Of a stretch of DNA of 6,397 bases, positions 1-5,821 are shown piece by piece. The stretch is taken from positions 1 through 6,397 of the forward strand of contig CACYJD010000091.1 of the NCBI GenBank assembly GCA_902774655.1, written 5' to 3'. Origin of the DNA: an uncultured Erysipelotrichaceae bacterium. Lineage in GTDB: Bacteria; Bacillota_I; Bacilli_A; RFN20; CAG-826. The first letter of the stretch is position 1; each line of letters opens with the position of its first letter. The notes beneath the pieces were generated by a model, which was not told the origin of the DNA, ran no database searches, and was given only the letters and a program-made list of their open reading frames with translations. The position numbers and the translations under genes are program-made.

Positions 1-819
1 ATTACCTTTGAGTGCTTCTTTTGTAGCACAAGTACCGATAGAAACAGTGCTCATTGTTTCTTCTTTTTCTATTTCAATACCAAGTTCGGTTTTGATCCAC
101 TCATAACCCGTGGTATCAACTTTCTTAATTAATGATCTATCACCACTGACAGCGACTTTACCATTAACTAAAACATATACTTTATCAACGTTGATTAGGT
201 CATATAATCTTGCATAGTGACTAACGATTAAGAAGCCTCTTCCATTTTCTTGTTCTTTCTTGATTACAGAACTTACTACTTGAATAGCGTCAACATCTAA
301 TCCAGAGTCAATCTCATCAAGCATAGCAAAAGTAGGTTTAAGTAAAATCATTTGTAAGATTTCATTCTTTTTCTTTTCACCACCAGAGAATCCTTCATTT
401 AAGTTACGATTAGACATCTCAAATGGGATATGAACCTCGTCATATGCTGTATTAAGTTCTTTATAAAATTGGAATAAAGAAACTGGTTTCTCTCTATGAG
501 CGTTTAAACTGGCTTTAAGGAAATCGACATTGTTAACACCAGGAACTTCACTTGGGTTTTGCATACCAAGGAATAAACCTGCTTTTGAACGTTCATCTAC
601 ACTTAATTCAAGGATATTTTTTCCATCAAGTAAAATCTCACCACTATCAACAACATAAGTAGGATTACCCATGATTGTTTGTAGTAAAGTGGACTTACCA
701 TTTCCGTTAGGCCCTAAAAGGGCAACTGTTTCGTCACTATGTAAAGTTAAGTTCAATCCCTTGAGAATTTGCTTACCTTTAACAGAGACATATAGATCTT
801 TTATTTCAAGTGTAGACAT
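1..819 (-). CDS. sufC: SufC, Fe-S cluster assembly ATPase (3' end beyond window)
   Basis: This is the ABC-type ATPase of the SUF system. In the family it acts in the cytoplasm with SufB and SufD as a scaffold complex that builds Fe-S clusters. The 273 visible codons have no stop, so the end lies off the left edge. Starting at ATG 819-817, the protein shows Walker A GPNGNGKST at residues 36-44, the signature NEGFSGGE at 141-148, Walker B AMLDE at 165-169, the D-loop SGLD at 172-175 and the switch His201 in IVSHY. The EGFSGGEKKKNE context and the late YEWIKTELGIE are typical of SufC rather than of transporter ATPases. GGAGAG at 826-831 lies 6 nt before the ATG and fixes the start; the nearby ATG at 823-821 is in another frame. 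Gram-positive SufC usually ends at about 250-262 residues, so this one carries a modest C-terminal extension. sufC opens suf operons in Bacilli, so sufD, sufS, sufU and sufB would be expected to the left. Confidence 0.95.
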   Translation of the reverse strand, partial: MSTLEIKDLYVSVKGKQILKGLNLTLHSDETVALLGPNGNGKSTLLQTIMGNPTYVVDSGEILLDGKNILELSVDERSKAGLFLGMQNPSEVPGVNNVDFLKASLNAHREKPVSLFQFYKELNTAYDEVHIPFEMSNRNLNEGFSGGEKKKNEILQMILLKPTFAMLDEIDSGLDVDAIQVVSSVIKKEQENGRGFLIVSHYARLYDLINVDKVYVLVNGKVAVSGDRSLIKKVDTTGYEWIKTELGIEIEKEETMSTVSIGTCATKEALKGN

Positions 820-859
820 ACATCGCTCTCCTAAACGCCCTTATATTTTATATACAAAA

Positions 860-888
860 ATTATCAGTAGCAAATGAAACGATAAAAA
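860..888 (-). promoter_or_regulatory. Possible sufC promoter
   Basis: On the minus strand, TTTTTA (883-888) is separated by 17 nt from GATAAT (860-865). Transcription would begin near 853 and give a leader of about 33 nt before the sufC ATG. The -35 is poor (3 of 6 consensus bases) and the region is AT-rich, so other AT-rich hexamers nearer the gene could serve instead. Confidence 0.25.
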
Positions 889-901
889 TGGTTAAAAATA
901 G

Positions 902-917
902 CAAAGATTTATCTTTG
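902..917. repeat. Perfect 16-bp inverted repeat between sufC and the lipoprotein gene
   Basis: CAAAGAT (902-908), TT, ATCTTTG (911-917) is a perfect inverted repeat with 7-bp arms in the divergent intergenic region. It sits upstream of both presumed promoters and has no T-tract that would make it a terminator. It could be an operator for a dimeric regulator, but no regulator can be named from sequence and no second copy was noticed in the window. Confidence 0.4.
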
Positions 918-959
918 GTTTATCGAATTCTTCGCATTTGTCTCAATAATCAAAAATGG

Positions 960-988
960 TTGTATTTATACAAGAAGAGTAATATAAT
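960..988 (+). promoter_or_regulatory. Sigma-A-type promoter of the lipoprotein gene
   Basis: A consensus -10 TATAAT (983-988) lies 17 nt after TTGTAT (960-965), which keeps the TTG of the -35 consensus. The predicted start near 995 gives a leader of about 35 nt. It faces away from sufC and is the only good promoter seen ahead of the two lipoprotein genes. Confidence 0.6.
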
Positions 989-1007
989 CTTACTCGCTAT
1001 ATTCAAA

Positions 1008-1014
1008 AAGGAGG
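1008..1014 (+). promoter_or_regulatory. Ribosome binding site with unusually long spacing
   Basis: AAGGAGG is a near-perfect Shine-Dalgarno sequence but ends 15 nt before ATG 1030, against the usual 5-10 nt. No ATG, GTG or TTG lies in frame between them, and the lipoprotein signal peptide starts exactly at 1030, so that start is kept. Confidence 0.65.
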
Positions 1015-1029
1015 AAAATAGGTACAGTT

Positions 1030-2523
1030 ATGAAAAAAAGTAAGTTAACTTTAGGCCTCGTAACAGGTATCTTAGCTGCTGGCGTTCTCGCTGGTTGTGA
1101 TGTTACCAAAAGTAATGACGGCTACATATTAGACTATACCACTTCAAGCGGTGAAACACTTCACTACTCCGCTAACGACTTATTTGACTCATACTTATCT
1201 GAATCCAGTAGCATTTCCACAATCTTTGATAATATCTACAAACTTGTTGTTAGAAATTACTTCAAAGTTGAACCTGCTGGTAAAGACAAATATGACGACA
1301 TCGTTAAGAGTGCACAAAACGATAGAGACGGTGTTTACTCAAAAGCTGAAGAAAATTCAAAAACAAACAAAACAAAGTACGATGATGAACTCGAAACTCT
1401 TCTCGAAAGCTATGGATGCGAAGATGTCGATGAACTTCTCGAACACTTCATCTACGAAAGAGAATTAAAGGAATTCAACGAACAATTCTACAAAAACAAT
1501 CTCGACCACTTAAGAGATTCCAAAACCACTGACACAACTGGTGATAAGTACGAAGGTTACCTCGAAAAGAAGGTTCCTCACCATGTTAGACACATCCTCA
1601 TTAAAGTTGATGAGTCCAGCGGTACAAATTATTGGAACTCCAACATTGGTCAAGGAGATGCCCAAGATTTAGCAGATTTAGGCGCTGCATTAGCAGAAGG
1701 CGAACAAACATTCGGCCAAATCGCTAGTGAACATGGTAATGATGACACCAAAGAAACATTCGGTGAACTCGGAATCATGGATAAAGACACCAACTATATT
1801 GATGAATTCAAACTTGGTACATACGCCTTTGATCAACTATACAACGGTTCAACCGCTACATTAGCAGAAAATAGTAATGTTAATGTTCCAGATGAATTAA
1901 TCAGTGACTTCAAGAAAGTTATTGGTGGTGAAACATCCATCCCTACCATTCCTTATGAAGCATTCGTTAAATTAGGTGAATATGCTAAAGTCACAAGTGA
2001 TGAAAATAACTCACCAGTTAATGACGGTAGCAGCACTTTCTACCCAAGAAACGTTATCTTCAATAAGTACTTCAACAAACACAGCTTTGCTGTTGTTACA
2101 CCAAACTCCCTTAACAGCGGTACAATCAGCACTGATGGTACAGCAGTTACTGGTGAAGACGAAGTTGGTACTTATAATGCAGATTACGCTGCAATGGGCG
2201 GATTTAGAGAAGTTCAAGGAATCACAGTTGGTAATGGAACCCATAACGAAATCTTAACAACCAACACCGGAAAACCAATCTTAGTCTTCCGTGGCGGTAG
2301 TTCTGCATATCAAGGTGTCCACTTCTTAGTCATTGAAAGAGATGGTTTAGTTGAAACAGCTGATGGTGTTACCTTAAGCCAATACTACACAACTAAATAT
2401 CCTGGCCAAGAAGGTTACCCAGTTGATGGTAACAAGAACCCACTTAAGACATATGTCACCTTCTTACCACAAAATACTAAAGAATATAAGAATCGTGCCG
2501 AAAAAGTCGAAGAATGCTATTAA
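1030..2523 (+). CDS. prsA: PrsA-like lipoprotein foldase, frameshifted (main N-terminal part)
   Basis: This is a secreted lipoprotein resembling PrsA, the peptidyl-prolyl isomerase/foldase anchored outside the membrane of Gram-positive bacteria. The signal peptide has a KKSK start, a hydrophobic stretch and lipobox LAGC, with Cys23 as the expected lipidated residue. Residues ~45-175 form a helical, charged SurA/PrsA-like N-terminal region. VRHILIKVDE at 186-195 matches the first strand of a parvulin domain. It is followed by FGQIASEHGNDDTKETFGELG (228-248) and a helix ending in AFDQLYNG (266-273). A further strand-like YQGVHFLVIER (427-437) resembles the domain's closing strand, so ~150 residues appear inserted. 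The reading frame ends at TAA 2521-2523, but coding character continues in the +1 frame to about 2733, so the 497-residue product is a truncation of a protein nearer 575. The foldase call rests on the lipoprotein/parvulin signature and on nearby hit and yhaM. Isomerase activity is not assured, because the domain is divergent. Confidence 0.75.
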   Translation: MKKSKLTLGLVTGILAAGVLAGCDVTKSNDGYILDYTTSSGETLHYSANDLFDSYLSESSSISTIFDNIYKLVVRNYFKVEPAGKDKYDDIVKSAQNDRDGVYSKAEENSKTNKTKYDDELETLLESYGCEDVDELLEHFIYERELKEFNEQFYKNNLDHLRDSKTTDTTGDKYEGYLEKKVPHHVRHILIKVDESSGTNYWNSNIGQGDAQDLADLGAALAEGEQTFGQIASEHGNDDTKETFGELGIMDKDTNYIDEFKLGTYAFDQLYNGSTATLAENSNVNVPDELISDFKKVIGGETSIPTIPYEAFVKLGEYAKVTSDENNSPVNDGSSTFYPRNVIFNKYFNKHSFAVVTPNSLNSGTISTDGTAVTGEDEVGTYNADYAAMGGFREVQGITVGNGTHNEILTTNTGKPILVFRGGSSAYQGVHFLVIERDGLVETADGVTLSQYYTTKYPGQEGYPVDGNKNPLKTYVTFLPQNTKEYKNRAEKVEECY

Positions 2524-2733
2524 AAACTTCGATAGCGCTAACTTAAGCAAATATATCTACAGCAAATACGTTGCTAGTGAAAAAGTCTCCATTAAGGATG
2601 AAAAGATTAAATTAGCAATCAGTAAATGGATTAGCAGAGCTCAAGAAAAATCCAATTACGATGAAGATATCGCTTATGAAAAGAAATGGGCAGATTATAT
2701 CGAAACCCTTTCACAACAAAACGTTGAAAGAAA
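2507..2733 (+). pseudogene. Out-of-frame C-terminal segment of the first PrsA-like lipoprotein
   Basis: This stretch encodes about 75 residues, beginning SKNAIKNFDSANLSKYIYSK and ending IETLSQQNVERK. It is charged, helical and of the same composition as the preceding gene, but it is read one base later than the 1030 frame. The 1030 frame hits TAA at 2521 and TAG at 2533, while this frame stays open to TAG 2768-2770. Removing one base between about 2501 and 2513 would join it smoothly to the upstream gene. Two candidate places are the A5 run at 2501-2505 and the GAAGAA at 2509-2514. The last 11 codons before the TAG (from CAA at 2735) are only the next gene's signal-peptide DNA in the wrong frame. 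There is no ribosome binding site or start of its own, so it is a displaced 3' part rather than a separate gene. Confidence 0.7.
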
Positions 2734-4440
2734 GCAACATTATTTGCAGTCTCCGGTGCTCTCATCTTAGCAGGCTGTGACGAAATCGAAGCTCGTCCAA
2801 CTGATGATGAAGCCGCTGTTCTCGTTAATGAGGACGGTTCAAAAACAGATGTCTATGACAACATCAAAAGCGTACTCTATGATGCAGTCACAGGCAGCAA
2901 AGATGACCGTGTATTAACAAAATTCATGGAAATCGTTGGAAATGACCTTTTTGGAAAATATAGTGAATTAACTGCTGCTACAACAGACGATGCAAGATCA
3001 GCTTATGCTGAAAAGCATGCTAAGATCTTCGCAAAAGACAGCGATAGCGAACTTGCTACTAAGTTCTCTACTACAGTTGCAGCTATTAGAGCTAAACGTG
3101 TTGCAGACTTCCAAACCGAAGTTCGTAACCGTATTAACGAAGTCTTCTATAACCAAATCAAATCTGGTTCTTACACAGTAGATAACATCTTCTATGAAGA
3201 AAGACTCGCAATGGCTCATTACGCATCTTTATATGATATCGATCTCGGTGCTAACGCAAATCCAGGTTATGAATGGTATGAAGGTTACCTCACACCAGAA
3301 CTCGATAAATATGATGTCTCTGGATTTATCCATTTAGATAGATATTCAGATTACATCGAAAGAAATATCGTTCCTGAAATCTATAAAGATAAATTAGTCG
3401 AAGAATATCTCTTCGATAACAACTACCCAATCTTCGGTAGATCATATGCTAGAAAAGTTAATATTATTAAGATTTCTAGAGATGACGAGCACAAAGATGT
3501 CGCTAGCAAGGTTATGAACTCCTATGTTAGCAAATACATCTATGATGCCGAAGCAGGCGATGAAAGATTATCATTTGATAGCTTAGGTAATGCTTGGAAA
3601 GGCTTCAAAGGATTAACCGCTAAAGGTGCAATCATTCCTTTAGATGCCGGTGAAGAAGCCGTCCTTACCGGAGCAGGCTACACCAAAGTTGGTCCAATCG
3701 ATATCGAAGATATTGATGGCACAGTCCAACACTTCTCTTACTTCGCCGAAACAAAGATTGGCTTATTACTTGATCAATACAAATTAATTACTGAGGCTCA
3801 AGAAGGTAATAGATATGCCTCCGCTGAAGTTACTGAAGCAATTAATAAGTTCACAGGTAGCAACGCTCACACTAAAGAAGTCGGTTTAAGACTTGAATTA
3901 GCTAAACTTGCTGCTGAAGACTACACAACCGATGGTTGGTACGTCAAAAATGGTGGTTTAACAGACTTACCAACTGCTATTAGAGATAGATTATTCAACA
4001 TCACAGTCTCCAATAACGTTGATAACTTCGCAGCAACTGATATGGAAACAAAAGGTTCCCATAGCTACGATAGAACTAAATACGTTCGTTATATCAACAA
4101 TCACTACTACTTAACTCCAGCAGTCAGTGATCCAGATGGCTTATATAACTTTGTCATCTATAACGAAGGTGACTTCTATCTTGTTGAAGTTGTTGAAGCT
4201 CCTATCACTTCTAAATTAAGCGTCTCCAGCTCTAAAGGATATGCAACAATTAGAAGCAACGAAGGTCCTTTATTCACCGAAGGTGTTGCAAGAGAAATCG
4301 CAAAAGTTCTTGGTACTAAAGATTCATATGTTAATAACGCATATGCTTCCTATATCAAACAATACTCAATTGCATACCACGATCAATCCATCTACGATTA
4401 CTTCAAGAATAAATTCCCAGAATTATTCGAAGAGGATTAA
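2728..4440 (+). CDS. Second large PrsA/SurA-like lipoprotein, lacking a start codon
   Basis: The frame from 2728 encodes 570 residues. It opens with KKATLFAVSGALILAGC, a clear lipoprotein signal peptide with lipobox LAGC and Cys at residue 17. The codon just before it is TGA (2725-2727), and no ATG, GTG or TTG occurs in frame before ATG 2926. The true start and its ribosome binding site are therefore missing. Starting at 2926 would give 504 residues with no export signal, which is unlikely to be the real protein. Residues ~25-160 are helical and SurA_N-like. At 225-250 a VEEYLFDNN helix leads into SYARKVNIIKI, which looks like the entry to a parvulin domain, but the rest of that domain is not recognisable. 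YLVEVVEAP near the C-terminus may be a closing strand. It shares architecture, size and a YEGYL motif with the upstream lipoprotein, suggesting an ancient tandem duplicate. The family assignment is tentative; export and lipidation of the ancestral protein are well supported. Confidence 0.65.
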   Translation, partial: KKATLFAVSGALILAGCDEIEARPTDDEAAVLVNEDGSKTDVYDNIKSVLYDAVTGSKDDRVLTKFMEIVGNDLFGKYSELTAATTDDARSAYAEKHAKIFAKDSDSELATKFSTTVAAIRAKRVADFQTEVRNRINEVFYNQIKSGSYTVDNIFYEERLAMAHYASLYDIDLGANANPGYEWYEGYLTPELDKYDVSGFIHLDRYSDYIERNIVPEIYKDKLVEEYLFDNNYPIFGRSYARKVNIIKISRDDEHKDVASKVMNSYVSKYIYDAEAGDERLSFDSLGNAWKGFKGLTAKGAIIPLDAGEEAVLTGAGYTKVGPIDIEDIDGTVQHFSYFAETKIGLLLDQYKLITEAQEGNRYASAEVTEAINKFTGSNAHTKEVGLRLELAKLAAEDYTTDGWYVKNGGLTDLPTAIRDRLFNITVSNNVDNFAATDMETKGSHSYDRTKYVRYINNHYYLTPAVSDPDGLYNFVIYNEGDFYLVEVVEAPITSKLSVSSSKGYATIRSNEGPLFTEGVAREIAKVLGTKDSYVNNAYASYIKQYSIAYHDQSIYDYFKNKFPELFEED

Positions 4441-4455
4441 TCAAAAATTATAATT

Positions 4456-4482
4456 GGGGAGCCATGCGCTCCCCTTTTCTTT
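4456..4482 (+). terminator. Rho-independent terminator after the lipoprotein genes
   Basis: GGGGAGC (4456-4462) pairs perfectly with GCTCCCC (4468-4474) around a 5-nt loop, followed by TTTTCTTT (4475-4482). It lies 16 nt after the TAA at 4438-4440. The stem is strong and GC-rich in an AT-rich setting, so transcription of the lipoprotein unit should stop here. Confidence 0.92.
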
Positions 4483-4492
4483 ATAATATAAT
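4482..4492 (+). promoter_or_regulatory. Possible -10 region of the hit promoter
   Basis: Two overlapping TATAAT hexamers (4482-4487 and 4487-4492) lie between the terminator and the hit gene. No -35 box is found at a proper distance, because the terminator hairpin occupies that place. A weak promoter or low-level readthrough could both explain hit expression. Confidence 0.3.
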
Positions 4493-4522
4493 TATTAATA
4501 TATAAATAAGGAGGACATATCG

Positions 4523-4939
4523 ATGCACGATAAAGATTGCTTATTTTGTAAAATAATCGAAGGTAAAATACCTTGCTCAAAGGTTTATGAAGATGATGAT
4601 GTTCTAGCCTTTCTAGATATCTCTCAAGTCACTAAAGGACACACCTTAGTGATTCCAAAGGAACACTACGATAACTTCTTAACTGTTCCAAAAGATGTAA
4701 TGCATAAGGTAATGGATGTCGCTCAAAGAATAGGACAAGCTGATATCGCCGTCTTAGGAGCGAAAGGTATTAATATCTTAAGTAACGTTAACAAGGAAGC
4801 TGGACAATCAATCTATCACTTCCATGTCCATGTAATTCCTAGATACATCGCTGACGAAGGATTCCAAATTACAATGAAATCTAACGAAGGAGATGTGGCG
4901 TTACCAGTACTTGCAGACTTAATTAAAAAAGAAGTCTGA
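4523..4939 (+). CDS. hit: HIT-family nucleotide-binding hydrolase
   Basis: This is a complete 138-residue histidine triad protein of the Hint branch. Relatives are small cytoplasmic dimers that hydrolyse nucleoside phosphoramidates and related nucleotides. The triad HFHVHVI has His99, His101 and His103, with His101 expected to be the catalytic nucleophile. CLFC (Cys6 and Cys9) is the usual zinc-binding pair of bacterial members. The stretches VYEDDDVLAFLDISQVTKGH (21-40) and KEAGQSIYHFHVHVIPRY (91-108) closely follow the Bacillus subtilis Hit protein, and the length matches the family. AAGGAGG at 4508-4514 is 8 nt before the ATG and fixes the start. The gene stands alone between two terminators. 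In B. subtilis, hit lies in the same neighbourhood as prsA and yhaM. The physiological substrate is unknown. Confidence 0.95.
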   Translation: MHDKDCLFCKIIEGKIPCSKVYEDDDVLAFLDISQVTKGHTLVIPKEHYDNFLTVPKDVMHKVMDVAQRIGQADIAVLGAKGINILSNVNKEAGQSIYHFHVHVIPRYIADEGFQITMKSNEGDVALPVLADLIKKEV

Positions 4940-4959
4940 AATCGCCTAAAAACACATAA

Positions 4960-5001
4960 AAAACGCAGGTTCTCAATTTATTGAGACAAAACCTGCGTTT
5001 T
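4960..5001. terminator. Bidirectional terminator between hit and the DUF2442 gene
   Basis: AAAACGCAGGT (4960-4970) pairs with ACCTGCGTTTT (4991-5001). Inside it, TCTCAAT (4971-4977) pairs with ATTGAGA (4980-4986), leaving a 4-nt CAAA bulge. T-runs follow the stem on both strands: TTTT and a further TTTT on the plus strand, and TTTTTT on the minus strand. It can therefore end transcription from hit and from the convergent DUF4160/DUF2442 unit. Confidence 0.9.
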
Positions 5002-5011
5002 AATTTTGCAA

Positions 5012-5473
5012 TTATTCAATATTAATGATGATTTTTTTACCAATTGAATTAAATATCTTTTCTAATTTAGCAAGGGTGGGGTTTCCACTTCCTTTTTCAA
5101 TTTTAGAAATATCTGCTTGATCGACATTAGCGAGTTTCGCTAAATCAACCTGAGTTAGATTAAGATCCTCTCTTGTTTTCAATAAAAGCATTCCTATAGA
5201 TTCGCTTAAGGTATGTTCTTTCTCACCAACTATTTCACCGCCAGCATAAATGCTCATAGCAGAGAAGTCTAATTGATCGTTCCAGATAACTCCATAGCCG
5301 CCCTTATCTAAATGGCCACTTAAAAATAATTCTCTGTCTTCTCTTAGTTTTCGTAGTTGTGGAAATTTATCAAATACACAAGACATATCATATCTAATAA
5401 TTTTTCCATCTTTAAAGGTCATATCTAGTTTCACATCTTCTAAGAATTCAACTTTTATTGCTTTAACAAACAT
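5012..5473 (-). CDS. DUF2442 domain fused to an XRE-type helix-turn-helix
   Basis: This 153-residue, two-domain protein is complete. Residues 1-80 match the DUF2442 pattern: an initial VKAIKVEFLEDVKLDMTF strand pair, the KDGKIIRYD turn, KLREDRELF and GVIWNDQLDFSAMSIY. DUF2442 has no firmly assigned biochemical role. Residues ~93-150 form a Cro/C1-type DNA-binding domain, with LNLTQVDLAKLANVDQADIS giving helices 2 and 3, then KIEKGSGNPTLAKLEKI. ATG 5473-5471 comes one base after the stop of the DUF4160 gene (TAATATG), so the pair is probably translationally coupled. Only a weak AAAGGG precedes it. By analogy with toxin-antitoxin operons, the HTH half would repress its own promoter, where an inverted repeat overlaps the -35 box. 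That role and the antitoxin idea are inferences; the domain architecture is clear. Confidence 0.85.
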   Translation of the reverse strand: MFVKAIKVEFLEDVKLDMTFKDGKIIRYDMSCVFDKFPQLRKLREDRELFLSGHLDKGGYGVIWNDQLDFSAMSIYAGGEIVGEKEHTLSESIGMLLLKTREDLNLTQVDLAKLANVDQADISKIEKGSGNPTLAKLEKIFNSIGKKIIINIE

Positions 5474-5474
5474 A

Positions 5475-5729
5475 TTAATCTAACCCTTTCAATTGTTTAA
5501 ACACTCCAGTCTCCCACATCAGCAATAATTCTTGCTGATATTTTTCAATAAATAATTTAACTAGTTTGCTTGCAGTAATAGGGAATTTACCATGAAGCTT
5601 ACTCCCGTCATTTATTGAGAATACAGCTGCCATATTTCCATAAAATGCATGAATGTGTGGAGGATTATGTTCTTTATCACGTAAATACATCATTATTGTA
5701 ATGCCATAAAAAACGCTAATTGTAGGCAC
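5475..5729 (-). CDS. DUF4160 family small protein
   Basis: This 84-residue protein matches the DUF4160 family, which is typically 80-90 residues and commonly encoded next to a DUF2442 gene. Its hallmarks are the MPTISVFYGI start, then NPPHIHAFYG (residues 22-31) with conserved His25 and His27, and a C-terminal helix around ELLLMWETG. Upstream TTG codons at 5735 and 5732 are possible starts, but GTG 5729-5727 is chosen. AAGGAGA (5736-5742) then has its GGAG core 7 nt away, and the protein begins MPTIS as relatives do. It is the first gene of a two-gene operon, with 1 nt between its TAA and the next ATG. The function is unknown. The paired His residues could bind a metal or be catalytic, and the pairing with a DNA-binding partner makes a toxin-like role possible but unproven. 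Confidence 0.85.
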   Translation of the reverse strand: MPTISVFYGITIMMYLRDKEHNPPHIHAFYGNMAAVFSINDGSKLHGKFPITASKLVKLFIEKYQQELLLMWETGVFKQLKGLD

Positions 5730-5752
5730 CAACAATCTCCTTCCATAATTAA

Positions 5753-5781
5753 ATAATATAGAATAAAATCCATATTATCAA
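5753..5781 (-). promoter_or_regulatory. Promoter of the DUF4160/DUF2442-HTH operon
   Basis: On the minus strand, TTGATA (5776-5781) and TATTAT (5753-5758) are each 5 of 6 to consensus and are separated by exactly 17 nt. Transcription should start near 5746, leaving a short leader that contains AAGGAGA at 5736-5742. This shows the pair has its own promoter. Confidence 0.75.
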
Positions 5782-5789
5782 TTAATATG
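5771..5789. promoter_or_regulatory. Putative operator: inverted repeat over the -35 box
   Basis: CATATTA (5771-5777), TCAAT, TAATATG (5783-5789) is a perfect inverted repeat with 7-bp arms that covers the -35 element (5776-5781) of the DUF4160 operon. Its position and 19-bp size suit a dimeric HTH repressor such as the operon's own second protein. The AT-rich sequence makes a chance palindrome possible. Confidence 0.45.
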
Positions 5790-5821
5790 TTATATAATTC
5801 TTTTTTTATGAGGCAAAAATA

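Noticed and set aside
671..877. 68-codon forward open frame
   Set aside because: It lies antisense to the conserved Walker A region of sufC and shows no ribosome binding site or recognisable protein character.
937..949. 13-nt match (TTTGTCTCAATAA) to the inverted strand of the terminator at 4978-4990
   Set aside because: A 13-nt match within AT-rich DNA of this length is expected by chance, and one copy is explained by the terminator stem.
2011..2244. 77-codon reverse open frame inside the first lipoprotein
   Set aside because: It is a shadow of a clearly coding forward frame; its Cys/Val/Ile-rich content reflects antisense codons.
2501..2523. Programmed translational frameshift
   Set aside because: The change is +1, while A-run slippery sites usually give -1. 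No internal Shine-Dalgarno or rare-codon/stop arrangement like prfB is present. An indel is simpler.
2725..2727. TGA read as Trp (Mycoplasma code), which would let the frame from ATG 2686 run into the second lipoprotein
   Set aside because: TGA properly ends the hit gene just before its terminator, TGG is used for Trp throughout, and the extra upstream residues are out-of-frame sequence of the first gene placed ahead of a signal peptide.
2926..4440. Second lipoprotein starting at ATG 2926
   Set aside because: The coding frame and an intact lipoprotein signal peptide extend 66 codons further upstream, and there is no ribosome binding site before 2926.
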